This document shows positions 16,208 through 23,571 of a DNA stretch of 30,313 nucleotides, one piece after another. Origin of the DNA: DATFKA01 sp042095835 (lineage in GTDB: Bacteria > Bacteroidota > Bacteroidia > Chitinophagales > Saprospiraceae). Numbering within the stretch: the stretch's first letter is position 1; the number at the start of each line of letters is the position of its first letter. The notes under the pieces were generated by a model, which was given only the letters and a program-made list of their open reading frames with translations, made no database searches and was not told where the DNA came from. A program made the position numbers and the translations under genes. The stretch is from NCBI GenBank assembly GCA_042095835.1, contig JBELML010000074.1, positions 1 to 30,313 of the forward strand. The letters run 5' to 3'.

Positions 16208-16747
16208 ATGCGACAGCTCCTTCTAATTTCTACAATATTCTGGACTTTCTCAGGTATAAAAGCACAGAACACCGATTTTGTTCCTTTTACTTCTGTAGAT
16301 GGCCTCTTCCGCGTCGAAGTGCCTGGTGAGATGTTGTATAAATCAGATACCATCACAACCGCGCTCGGTCCACTGGTCTACCATACTTATTTTTACCAAC
16401 ATGAGGAAGCTGGTGCCGAGAACTTTATCTATATGGTCAGTTATGTTGATTATCCAATAAACACAGTCCATAGTGACTCGACCCAACTCCTTCCTGAGTT
16501 TTTCGATGCCACCATCGATCAAGCCGCTTTTAGTATTAATGGCGAAGTGATTTATAAAAATGCGATTGAGGATAATGGCTATCCAGGCTACCTATGGCGC
16601 ATCAACTACCAACAAGGAGAAGGTGTAGTCAAAACCAAAGCCCTGGTTAAAGAGAATAGGTACTATGCTATCCAAGCGGTGACGGTCCGACCACTAGCTT
16701 TGAATCCTACGATTGATCAATTTTTGGATTCTTTTACTTTGTTGTGA
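16208..16747 (+). CDS. Exported protein of unknown function
   Basis: This 179-residue protein has an N-terminal signal peptide (RQLLLISTIFWTFSGIKAQ, cleavage probably after AQ). The mature part begins NTDFVPFTSVDGLFRVEVPG and has a mixed beta fold rich in Tyr and Phe (PLVYHTYFYQHEE, FIYMVSYVDYP, RYYAIQAVTV). It is likely periplasmic. The pattern of a short beta domain opening with '...F.V..PG.M' occurs in many Bacteroidota exported proteins without an assigned role. The start ATG at 16208 is clear. It is divergent from the NrtR-like gene, with 66 bases between. Its stop codon overlaps the beginning of an 8-bp-period array. Confidence 0.55.
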   Translation: MRQLLLISTIFWTFSGIKAQNTDFVPFTSVDGLFRVEVPGEMLYKSDTITTALGPLVYHTYFYQHEEAGAENFIYMVSYVDYPINTVHSDSTQLLPEFFDATIDQAAFSINGEVIYKNAIEDNGYPGYLWRINYQQGEGVVKTKALVKENRYYAIQAVTVRPLALNPTIDQFLDSFTLL

Positions 16748-16840
16748 GGGGGTTAGGGGTTTAAAAGGTTATGAGTTTAAAAGGTTATGAGTTAGGGGGA
16801 GTAGGTTTAAAAGGTTATGAGTTGATTAGGTTATTAGGGA
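16747..16840. repeat. 8-bp-period tandem array 2 (unit RWRRGGTT)
   Basis: Eleven octamers plus one shortened 6-base unit lie end to end: agggggtt, aggggttt, aaaaggtt, atgagttt, aaaaggtt, atgagtta, (ggggga), gtaggttt, aaaaggtt, atgagttg, attaggtt, attaggga. The array sits between convergent genes, overlapping the last base of the exported-protein stop codon and ending 43 bases before the end of rlmH. Confidence 0.8.
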
Positions 16841-16882
16841 TTAATTCGACCAAGGCTGCTGAAGCATCGGGTCTCATTAATA

Positions 16883-17356
16883 TCACACATTATGGTAGGG
16901 TTCATTTCTGAGGATTGTCATGGCACGGTAGAGTTGCTCGGTGAAGAATAGCCGGATCATCTGGTGGGAAAAAGTCATCTTTGATAAAGACAACTTTTGG
17001 TTGGCCCGATTGTAGATTTGTTGATCAAAACCAAATGCTCCACCAACCAGGAAAATCAAGCGCTTTTGGGGCAGCTGTAGCCAACGTTCCATTTGCTTGG
17101 CGAGTTCTACAGAACCTAGAGATTTACCGTTTTCATCGAGTAGTATCAAATAATCATCACTTTTGATTTGCTTAAGCACCAATTCTGCTTCCTTTTCTTT
17201 TAATTGACGGGCCGACAATTTTCCAGCCTGCTTTACATCTGGCAAGACCTGGTACTCAAATGGAAGATAGTGCCGCAACCGTTTTTCATAGATTGCGATA
17301 CCTTCCTTCAAGTAGGATTCGTTGGTTTTACCAATTACCCAAAAGTGTACTTTCAT
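16883..17356 (-). CDS. rlmH: RlmH, 23S rRNA pseudouridine-1915 N3-methyltransferase
   Basis: This 157-residue SPOUT methyltransferase modifies pseudouridine 1915 in helix 69 of 23S rRNA, using S-adenosylmethionine, on assembled ribosomes. The whole protein matches the family: N-terminal KVHFWVIGKTNESYLKEGI, YEKRLRHYLPFEY, the SAM-binding knot LIFLVGGAFGFDQQIY, and the conserved C-terminus LSKMTFSHQMIRLFFTEQLY then RAMTILRNEPYHNV. Length and termini are standard. The gene stands between two 8-bp-period arrays: array 2 after its stop and array 3 starting four bases upstream of its ATG. Any promoter or leader for this gene must therefore include array 3 or lie beyond it in the upstream gene. Confidence 0.95.
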   Translation of the reverse strand: MKVHFWVIGKTNESYLKEGIAIYEKRLRHYLPFEYQVLPDVKQAGKLSARQLKEKEAELVLKQIKSDDYLILLDENGKSLGSVELAKQMERWLQLPQKRLIFLVGGAFGFDQQIYNRANQKLSLSKMTFSHQMIRLFFTEQLYRAMTILRNEPYHNV

Positions 17357-17360
17357 TTAG

Positions 17361-17408
17361 CGATGGGTGAATGGGTCAATGAGTGAATGTCTCAATGGGC
17401 GAATGTAT
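17361..17408. repeat. 8-bp-period tandem array 3 (unit SAATGGGT)
   Basis: Six consecutive octamers alternate between two forms: cgatgggt, gaatgggt, caatgagt, gaatgtct, caatgggc, gaatgtat. The array fills nearly the whole 60-base gap between the start of rlmH (17356) and the stop of the next gene (17417). Confidence 0.75.
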
Positions 17409-17416
17409 GATGGCGA

Positions 17417-17842
17417 TTAATCAATGAGGGGTTTTCCAATATAGACTTTCACCTCTGGTGAGATTTTGATCTTAATCACTACAATCAGTGGATCTTTCAA
17501 TTCGGCATTAATCTTTCGGTGCAGCGTATAGGCCGTACGGATAGTCGAGAAGACCGAACTGATCGCTGTTTGCCCTTTGACTTCTTCCAATATTTGTTCT
17601 AACCTCTCGGGAGGGAATTGCTCATGGCTACTAATTAACTCTGCCTCTACCGAAGGTGAAAGAGCAACGCCCATTGCAAAACTATTGACCTTCAACCCGT
17701 ATTTCTCCAGTTGAGGGAATATCTTCAACCAATCATCGATGACTTCAAAAGCCTTTCCTTTTGCACTGTCTCCAAGTGTATTGGCCTGGTCTTTTATAAA
17801 GTCGGTGGCATCATTAAGAGCCCTTTGTATTTTATCTAGCAT
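17417..17842 (-). CDS. Conserved-looking protein of unknown function
   Basis: This 141-residue protein has no signal peptide. The first ~50 residues are amphipathic helix (LDKIQRALNDATDFIKDQAN), the middle is mixed (YGLKVNSFAMGVALSPSVEA), and the end is a run of beta strands (DPLIVVIKIKISPEVKVYIG). I do not recognise a family. The reading frame is clean, with an ATG start at 17842. The gene is enclosed by two 8-bp-period arrays: array 3 after its stop and array 4 beginning about 50 bases upstream of its start. It points the same way as rlmH and may be cotranscribed with it through array 3. Confidence 0.5.
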   Translation of the reverse strand: MLDKIQRALNDATDFIKDQANTLGDSAKGKAFEVIDDWLKIFPQLEKYGLKVNSFAMGVALSPSVEAELISSHEQFPPERLEQILEEVKGQTAISSVFSTIRTAYTLHRKINAELKDPLIVVIKIKISPEVKVYIGKPLID

Positions 17843-17892
17843 ATATTAAGGTTTTTAGTAACAGTCAAAAATTAACTTTTCGATTTTGATGG

Positions 17893-18045
17893 AATCTCCC
17901 CTCACCAAGTCCCCCAGTCTCAACGTCTCCAAGTCCCCCAATCTCCAAGTCCCACAGTCTCCCCCTCACCCAGTCTCTACGTCTCCCAGTCCCTCGGTCT
18001 CCCAGTCTCCAAAGTCTCTCCCTCAAAAAATCACCAAGTCACCTC
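17893..18045. repeat. 8-bp-period tandem array 4 (unit GTCTCCMA)
   Basis: About nineteen octamers run nearly without interruption: aatctccc, ctcaccaa, gtccccca, gtctcaac, gtctccaa, gtccccca, atctccaa, gtcccaca, gtctcccc, ctcaccca, gtctctac, gtctccca and so on. There is a single 1-base insertion at 18013. The final two units (atcaccaa, gtcacctc) overlap the stop codon and last codons of the lipoprotein gene. On the transcribed (minus) strand the unit reads TGGGAGAC, so the RNA would be G-rich, with GGG tracts at 8-base spacing. Confidence 0.85.
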
Positions 18046-18756
18046 TCCATCCAGCTTAGTTTTTCCTTCTAGGATATCTAGGTAGGAAGCTTTTACGGTG
18101 ACGGTTTTACCATCTACCGTAGCGTTGAGCAGGTTATGGCGTTTTACTTTTTTAGGGAGTTGATAGATGACTTTATAGGTGGCATTTGTCATAAACATCC
18201 GCATCATACTGAGCTGCTCTTCGTCAAGACTCGATGAAATCGATTGACTATCGGCCCCTGCTCGACTCAAGGTGCGTTTTTTGACAATATTAAACTTAGA
18301 TTGGCCATTGGCCAGCATATCTGATCCCTGGTCTTCACTCATGCTATTGAGCCCGGCATAAAATTCCTGGATTTCACTTATCTTATCAAAATCAAGGGTC
18401 ATTTTAATTTTGAAAGTCCCTTTAGATTCACTAATATTCATGGCCATGGTTGCTTTGTCAAAGACCGCAGGCATCTTGGCACTATTCATTTCTCCCAATG
18501 GTGAGTCCTTAAGGGCTACTAGCGTATCGAGCTCTAGGTTGCCATCTACTGTAATGTCTGGCATGCCTTCCTGTTCGCTCAATCCTTGTATAAGCATTTC
18601 TTTCATCATGGGATTGGCGAAAAGGCTGCTCATATCGAAAGTGATGGCATAGTCACCATCTCCTTTTTTATTGAGATTGATCTCTTCTAGCACATCAAAG
18701 CAGCTTTGCAAACAGAATGAGCTAAGCAGAATCAGTAGCATTGTGATCTTACGCAT
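18031..18756 (-). CDS. Lipoprotein of unknown function
   Basis: This 241-residue protein has a signal peptide and lipobox (MLLILLSSFCLQSC; lipidated C19). The mature part opens FDVLEEINLNKKGDGDYAI, which is typical of Bacteroidota lipoproteins with a beta-rich domain (GTFKIKMTLDFDKISEI, TYKVIYQLPKKVKRHN, TVTVKASYLDILEG). I do not know a named function. Its last residues (GEVTW) and the stop codon are encoded within the end of array 4, so the current C-terminus may have been set by the repeat. The ATG at 18756 is clear. It faces the MoxR-like gene across a 394-base divergent gap. Confidence 0.6.
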   Translation of the reverse strand: MRKITMLLILLSSFCLQSCFDVLEEINLNKKGDGDYAITFDMSSLFANPMMKEMLIQGLSEQEGMPDITVDGNLELDTLVALKDSPLGEMNSAKMPAVFDKATMAMNISESKGTFKIKMTLDFDKISEIQEFYAGLNSMSEDQGSDMLANGQSKFNIVKKRTLSRAGADSQSISSSLDEEQLSMMRMFMTNATYKVIYQLPKKVKRHNLLNATVDGKTVTVKASYLDILEGKTKLDGEVTW

Positions 18757-19150
18757 AAGTGTCTATTGTTTTTTATGCAATATACAGGATTCCTTTCCAT
18801 AATGACAGACCTTAGGCGATCAAGTCGATCAATCTAAAAAAGCATCCGACGAATCTGCCCAGAATTAGAACTATTAGCATATTTATTCGTTTCATTATCC
18901 TATCCGTCTGCTAGTAAATAGTAGGCTACAAGTAGTTATTCACAATTAACTATAAGTTTTATGATGGTAGATTTTTACTCAACTTTTCGCCTGCCTGCCG
19001 AAGCTTCGGCGCAGGCAGGTTACATCCTCGATCGATATGAATCGACCTGCGGGTGTGCCTCAATTTGAGCAAAACTCTACTCGATCAAAAACTATATTTT
19101 ATTATGACTATCTACTTATGACAATTGACACATAAACAATACCTGTCTGC
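18757..19150. other. Divergent intergenic region (394 bases)
   Basis: This gap holds the promoters for the lipoprotein gene (-) and the MoxR-like gene (+). It contains no open frame of interest and one strong GC-rich palindrome at 18990-19019. The rest is A/T-rich, without a clear TAnnTTTG box. Confidence 0.5.
18990..19019. repeat. GC-rich palindrome (REP-like element)
   Basis: Arms cctgcctgc (18990-18998) and gcaggcagg (19011-19019) pair over 9 bp around cgaagcttcg, with a 2-base bulge. The nested 14-base gccgaagcttcggc is itself a perfect palindrome. The G+C content stands out from the A/T-rich surroundings. The core ccgaa/ttcgg is shared with the hairpin at 23439-23457. Confidence 0.7.
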
Positions 19151-20623
19151 ATGAATAACATCAAAACACTTGGTGAACTAAAGAAAAGTGGATATCAATC
19201 CAAATCGATTAAGGAAGAGCTACGTGATAATCTCATCCAAAAACTCCAAAATAAGGAGAAGGTCTTTGAAGGTATTATCGGTTTTGATGATACCGTACTA
19301 CCAGATATGGAGCGTGCCATTCTCTCCAGACACAATGTCTTATTATTGGGACTTAGAGGTCAAGCCAAGACGCGTATTGCAAGGCTATTGGTCAATCTAC
19401 TTGACGAATATATTCCAGTTGTAGCTGGAAGCGAACTCAACGACGATCCATTGAATCCTATTTCAATAATGGCTCGCGATCTCGTGGCAGAACATGGCGA
19501 CAATACACCCATTGATTGGTTGCATCGCGATCTGCGTTATGTAGAAAAGCTGGCTACACCAGATGTGTCCGTTGCCGATTTGATTGGAGATGTTGATCCA
19601 ATCAAAGCCGCTACTTTGAAGTTGCCTTATTCTGATCAGCGAGTGATTCATTTTGGTCTGATACCTAGAGCTCACCGGAGCCTTTTTGTGATCAATGAAT
19701 TGCCAGATTTACAAGCGAGAATACAGGTGTCCCTTTTTAATATGTTGCAGGAAGGAGACATCCAGATCAGAGGTTTTAAATTAAGATTACCCTTGGATAT
19801 TCAGTTCTTATTCACCGCCAATCCGGAAGATTATACCAATCGAGGGAGTATTATTACGCCTCTGAAGGACCGGATCGAAAGCCAAATTCTGACCCACTAT
19901 CCTAAAACAATAGAAATTGCTCGTCAGATTACTAGCCAAGAGGCGGCATTATTGAATGAGCAAAAGGAAAAAGTAGTGGTACCGGATTTATTAGAGATTC
20001 TCTTGGAGAATATCTCTTTCGAGGCAAGAGACAGTGAGTATATCGATGAGAAAAGTGGCGTCTCCGCACGATTGAGTATCTCTGCTTATGAGAATTTAAT
20101 TAGTACCGCGGAGCGTAGAGCTTTGATTAATAAAGAGAAGACAACCCGTGCCAGAATTATTGACTTCTGGGGAGTAGTTCCGGCCATTACTGGTAAAGTA
20201 GAGTTGGTGTACGAGGGAGAGCAGGAAGGTCCGTATGGAGTGGCTATGTCTTTGTTAGGAAAAGCACTGAAGAAGATGTTCCTAGATCATTATCCGGATC
20301 CTGATAAATTACGAAAAGGTCAGGACAAAGATCCTTATGGTACGGTCAGGGCTTGGTTCTCAGGTGGAAATACGCTTGACTTGCTCAATGATAGTAGTGA
20401 TAAAGATTACAAAAAAGCACTCGATGGCGTTGCTGGCCTTAGAAAACTAGCGGAGCAGTTTACTAAAGCCAAAGGTGATGAGCTATATGTTTATATGGAG
20501 TTGGCCTTGCAGGGCTTAGTCGAATTCGATGTGCTAAATAAAGATGTACTAGAGTCTAGCCTTACTTTTAGAGATTTACTAGCTAATATGCTAGATGATG
20601 ATATCTTTGGTGACCTTAACTAG
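19151..20623 (+). CDS. MoxR / Mg-chelatase subunit I-like AAA+ ATPase
   Basis: This 490-residue AAA+ ATPase is of the magnesium-chelatase/MoxR type, usually a chaperone-like machine acting with a von Willebrand factor A (VWA) protein. Walker A is GLRGQAKTR (residues about 67-75), where the usual GKT/S reads AKT. Walker B is LFVINELPDL, with Asn in place of the usual Asp before Glu. Both variants are normal for this subfamily. A sensor-1-like stretch (FLFTANPEDYTNRGSIITPL) and an arginine-finger region (LKDRIESQI) follow. The C-terminal ~200 residues are specific to the group. No VWA gene lies next to it; an esterase starts 5 bases downstream. ATG at 19151. Confidence 0.85.
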   Translation: MNNIKTLGELKKSGYQSKSIKEELRDNLIQKLQNKEKVFEGIIGFDDTVLPDMERAILSRHNVLLLGLRGQAKTRIARLLVNLLDEYIPVVAGSELNDDPLNPISIMARDLVAEHGDNTPIDWLHRDLRYVEKLATPDVSVADLIGDVDPIKAATLKLPYSDQRVIHFGLIPRAHRSLFVINELPDLQARIQVSLFNMLQEGDIQIRGFKLRLPLDIQFLFTANPEDYTNRGSIITPLKDRIESQILTHYPKTIEIARQITSQEAALLNEQKEKVVVPDLLEILLENISFEARDSEYIDEKSGVSARLSISAYENLISTAERRALINKEKTTRARIIDFWGVVPAITGKVELVYEGEQEGPYGVAMSLLGKALKKMFLDHYPDPDKLRKGQDKDPYGTVRAWFSGGNTLDLLNDSSDKDYKKALDGVAGLRKLAEQFTKAKGDELYVYMELALQGLVEFDVLNKDVLESSLTFRDLLANMLDDDIFGDLN

Positions 20624-20628
20624 CTTCT

Positions 20629-21297
20629 ATGTCAACCATTCAGAACCACGATATTAAAGTTAGCCGTACTGCTCATTATAGCACTTTAGGTACGGCTAGC
20701 TCTTCGACTAAGTACTTGATCATTGCTTGTCATGGCTACGGTCAAATGGCCAAACGCTTTATCCGAAAGTTTGATGCCATTGCAGGCGATGATGTACTTG
20801 TCGTCGCACCAGAAGGCTTGTCCCGATTTTACTGGGGCGGTCTGACCGGTGAGGTGGTATCTTCCTGGATGACAAAAGAAGATCGGCTTTCTGAAATTGA
20901 GGATTACACCCATTTTATTGAAGGCTTATACCAAAAATATACACCATTGGTGGCCCAAGATGCCAAGATTGTATTGTTTGGTTTTTCTCAAGGTTGTGCT
21001 ACCATCATGAGATGGGCAATGCATACTTTTCCAGCTTGCGATCACTTTGCATTCTGGGCGGGTATGATTCCTGAAGATATCAACTATCAACCCCATCTTG
21101 ACTATTTTGCAGATAAAGAGGTCACCCTATTTCACGGCGACAAGGACCCATTAATCACTCCCGAACGATTAGCTTTTATCAAAAAAGTGATTGTGGAGAC
21201 GGGTATCGAAGGGGTTAAGGAGTATCCCTACCAAGGCGAGCATAAAATCGAGCGATCTTTCTTGAAGACTTGGTTTGAAGAAAGCGTGAGGGTTTAA
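20629..21297 (+). CDS. Alpha/beta hydrolase, phospholipase/carboxylesterase type
   Basis: This 222-residue serine esterase of the carboxylesterase-2/phospholipase (YpfH-like) group has the oxyanion region LIIACHGYGQ, the nucleophile elbow GFSQG (Ser about residue 122), an acid in HGDKDPL (Asp about 181) and a catalytic His in QGEHKI (His about 204). No signal peptide is present, so it acts in the cytoplasm. The ATG lies 5 bases after the ATPase stop, so the two are in one operon. The substrate (short-chain ester, thioester or lysophospholipid) cannot be told from sequence. Four degenerate octamers of the array-2 type straddle its stop. Confidence 0.8.
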   Translation: MSTIQNHDIKVSRTAHYSTLGTASSSTKYLIIACHGYGQMAKRFIRKFDAIAGDDVLVVAPEGLSRFYWGGLTGEVVSSWMTKEDRLSEIEDYTHFIEGLYQKYTPLVAQDAKIVLFGFSQGCATIMRWAMHTFPACDHFAFWAGMIPEDINYQPHLDYFADKEVTLFHGDKDPLITPERLAFIKKVIVETGIEGVKEYPYQGEHKIERSFLKTWFEESVRV

Positions 21298-21325
21298 GGT
21301 GTAAAAGGGGCTAGGTCTGAACGAA

Positions 21326-21940
21326 CTAATGGATTCGATCTCCTCTCACCTCCAGGTTTTCCATGATTTTGGCTTCGTAGTCCAAGAATTCTTGCCAGCG
21401 CGCATCGGCTTTTTCGCGACCAAAGTATTTGCGAGCTAAATCTATAAATAGCACATAATGGCCAGCCTCTGAGATCATAAATTTATGATAGAAATCCTTT
21501 AGGTGATCGTCGCTAATATGCATAGAGAGTAGCCTGAAACGCTCGCAGCTACGCGCTTCGATCAAGGCGCAGGTAAGCAATTTGTCGAGTAGCTTTTCTT
21601 CTCTACTGATGCCTTTTCGGTGGAACTCCAATAATTTGTTGACGTAGATATCTTTGCGTTGGCGCCCAAGAGGTAGCTCCCTTTTATCCATTTCGTGGAG
21701 TACTGCTCTAAAGTGTCCCCACTCTTCGGTGACGATAGGTGCTACAGAGCGTACCATTTCTTCCTTTTCTGGGTACTGCTGGATCAGAGAAATACAGGAA
21801 GTGGCTGCCTTTTGCTCACAATAAGCATGGTCGGTCAATATCTCGCCGAGGTCTTTTTCTGCTAAATTTACCCAACGTGGATCGGTGGGCAATTTCAAGT
21901 GTAGCATTTTTACTGCTGCCAATTCCTCCTCTTTTGCCAT
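21326..21940 (-). CDS. miaE: MiaE-like tRNA-(ms2io6A)-hydroxylase
   Basis: This 204-residue di-iron oxygenase of ferritin-like fold hydroxylates the isopentenyl group of ms2i6A37 in tRNA. The iron ligands are visible: E in YCEQKAA, ExxH in EEWGHFRAVL, E in IEARSCERF and ExxH in SEAGHYVLF. The start MAKEEELAAVKMLHLKLPTD (ATG 21940) is chosen over a TTG seven codons upstream. The C-terminus is normal in length. A good -7 promoter box lies 19 bases upstream. It is convergent with the esterase gene and divergent from dinB. Confidence 0.9.
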   Translation of the reverse strand: MAKEEELAAVKMLHLKLPTDPRWVNLAEKDLGEILTDHAYCEQKAATSCISLIQQYPEKEEMVRSVAPIVTEEWGHFRAVLHEMDKRELPLGRQRKDIYVNKLLEFHRKGISREEKLLDKLLTCALIEARSCERFRLLSMHISDDHLKDFYHKFMISEAGHYVLFIDLARKYFGREKADARWQEFLDYEAKIMENLEVRGDRIH

Positions 21941-21958
21941 ATCGTTTTTATTTTGGTA

Positions 21959-21966
21959 CAAAATTA
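21959..21966 (-). promoter_or_regulatory. Candidate -7 promoter box for miaE
   Basis: On the minus strand TAATTTTG matches the TAnnTTTG consensus exactly and ends 18 bases before the chosen ATG, which would give a very short leader. No clear -33 TTG is seen at the right distance. Confidence 0.45.
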
Positions 21967-22096
21967 GGGCAATTCTGTGAATATAGGTTTATTTTTCTTC
22001 CAAATTACCGACTTTTATGACACTACGATTATTAGAGGAAATTTAAGCGAATTCCCTATTAATAACATAATAGCTTAACGCGCTAAGCTCAAAAAA

Positions 22097-23182
22097 CTGG
22101 ATCGCAAAATTATACATATCGATATGGATGCTTTCTACGCTTCGGTGGAGCAGCGGGATCATCCTGAGCTGCAAGGCAAACCGGTAGCGGTAGGAGGGAC
22201 AAGCCTTCGAGGAGTTGTTGCTTCGGCTAGTTATGAGGCGCGGCAGTATGGTGTGCGCTCGGCTATGCCCAGTAGTATGGCGCGCAGATTGTGCCCTGGG
22301 TTGGTTTTTGTAAAAACGAGGTTTGATGTTTATCGCTCCGTTTCAAAGCAAATTCGAGAAATCTTTTTCTCCTACACTGACTTGGTAGAGCCTCTATCAT
22401 TAGATGAGGCCTACTTGGATGTGACCGTTCCCAAAAAAGGACCTAAGTCCGCCACCTTAATTGCTAAGTTGATTCGGCAAGAGATACAGGCGGAGACCCA
22501 ATTGACGGCTTCGGCAGGGGTGTCTTTTAATAAGTTTTTGGCAAAAATTGCTTCGGATATCAATAAACCCGACGGGATCAAAGTCATACTCCCCGCTGAT
22601 GCACCAAGCTTTTTAGAGGAGCTCCCAGTCGAGAAATTTCATGGAATAGGTAAGGTGACTGCTAGTAAAATGCACCGTATGGGTATTTTTAAAGGAGCCG
22701 ACCTGCTCGACCTAGACCAAGTAGATATGGTCAAGCGCTTTGGAAAAGCCGGGCTACACTATTATAAAATGGTCAGAGCCGAAGATGATCGTCCCGTCAA
22801 CCCTAATCGAATCCGTAAATCTATTGGTGCCGAACGTACTTTTTCTGATAACCTGGACGAGATGGAAACAATGAAGGAAAAACTACGCTACATCACGCAA
22901 GTAGTCTTCGACTATATGGAGAAATCCGACAACTTCGGGCGTACAGTTACATTAAAGCTTAAGTCGCCAGCCTTTATAATCAGCACACGTAGTCGAACCT
23001 TTGCCACCGAACTTCGAAATTATGATCAATTGTTGGAAATAATATTTAATCTTCTTGAAGAAAGCATAACACAGGTTCCTGTCGTTCGATTGTTGGGGGT
23101 GTCAGTAAGTAATCTGGAGAAAGAAAATTCTGGAGAAGGTATTCAATTGGAAATTGACTTTCCAGATGTGGAAGAGCTTTAA
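22097..23182 (+). CDS. dinB: DNA polymerase IV (Y-family translesion polymerase)
   Basis: This protein of about 361 residues copies damaged DNA and extends mismatched ends. Motifs: IIHIDMDAFYASVEQ at the N-terminus (first catalytic Asp), PVAVGG, YEARQYGVRSAMP, PLSLDEAYLDV (catalytic Asp-Glu), the helix-hairpin-helix KFHGIGKVTASKMHRMGI, and the little-finger domain from about residue 240. The first ATG (22124) codes the Met of IDMDAF and would remove the preceding catalytic Asp. The frame is open upstream from a TAA at 22076-22078, with no ATG, GTG or TTG. CTG at 22097, giving LDRKIIHIDMD, aligns with the usual start M(D/E)RKIIHIDMD and is preceded by a run of A. I take CTG as the start. Confidence 0.9.
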   Translation: MDRKIIHIDMDAFYASVEQRDHPELQGKPVAVGGTSLRGVVASASYEARQYGVRSAMPSSMARRLCPGLVFVKTRFDVYRSVSKQIREIFFSYTDLVEPLSLDEAYLDVTVPKKGPKSATLIAKLIRQEIQAETQLTASAGVSFNKFLAKIASDINKPDGIKVILPADAPSFLEELPVEKFHGIGKVTASKMHRMGIFKGADLLDLDQVDMVKRFGKAGLHYYKMVRAEDDRPVNPNRIRKSIGAERTFSDNLDEMETMKEKLRYITQVVFDYMEKSDNFGRTVTLKLKSPAFIISTRSRTFATELRNYDQLLEIIFNLLEESITQVPVVRLLGVSVSNLEKENSGEGIQLEIDFPDVEEL

Positions 23183-23239
23183 ATTAGGGAAACACTCCAT
23201 TAGATTGAAGCAAAGGTACCCCGCTAAAATATCCCTAGC

Positions 23240-23530
23240 TAAGGACTTTTTTCCAAACTAGCTGTCCTTTCCTACATGGGTTAAACGCATCAAAATTAAC
23301 ACTTAAAAGAAGAAGCTTTTCCTTAAGATCAAGCGGGAGATTGGCGATAAGTAAAGTGCGGGAGGCCGCCTGGGCATTGTTTGAGTGGAACGAGTTTGGC
23401 CAGGCAAGATTTTTTTGCTTCGTTTTTGTATCGAATGATCCCGAAGTAAATTCGGGAAAGATGCCAGAGCGGTTTTCACTTGGAGGCTCAGTCTAAATTT
23501 AAAAATTAATCGACGTGCTTTTTAGGCGCA
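23240..23530 (+). repeat. Dispersed repeat, copy B, in the dinB downstream gap
   Basis: The 389-base gap after dinB holds no gene. Its 3' part (from 23427) repeats the left window edge: tgtatcgaatga, then aagatgccagagcggtttt, then a T-run and ggcgcattt. Upstream of that, one frame is open for about 80 codons without a start (ISKVREAAWALFEWNEFG then QARFFCFVFVSND). I recall this peptide as a recurrent spurious translation in Bacteroidota. The left limit is uncertain, because copy A is cut by the window edge. Confidence 0.55.
23439..23457. repeat. Small hairpin inserted in repeat copy B
   Basis: tcccgaa (23439-23445) and ttcggga (23451-23457) form a perfect 7-bp stem around gtaaa. Copy A has an unrelated 9-base segment (caaaaatga) where copy B carries 20 bases, so the hairpin looks like a later insertion. 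Its core is shared with the palindrome at 18990. Confidence 0.6.
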
Positions 23531-23571
23531 TTTAACCTATTTCCTACACTAACAATTCTAAAAAAAATTAT

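Noticed and set aside
17893..18045. CRISPR array
   Set aside because: The repeats are 8 bases with no spacers and no cas genes nearby.
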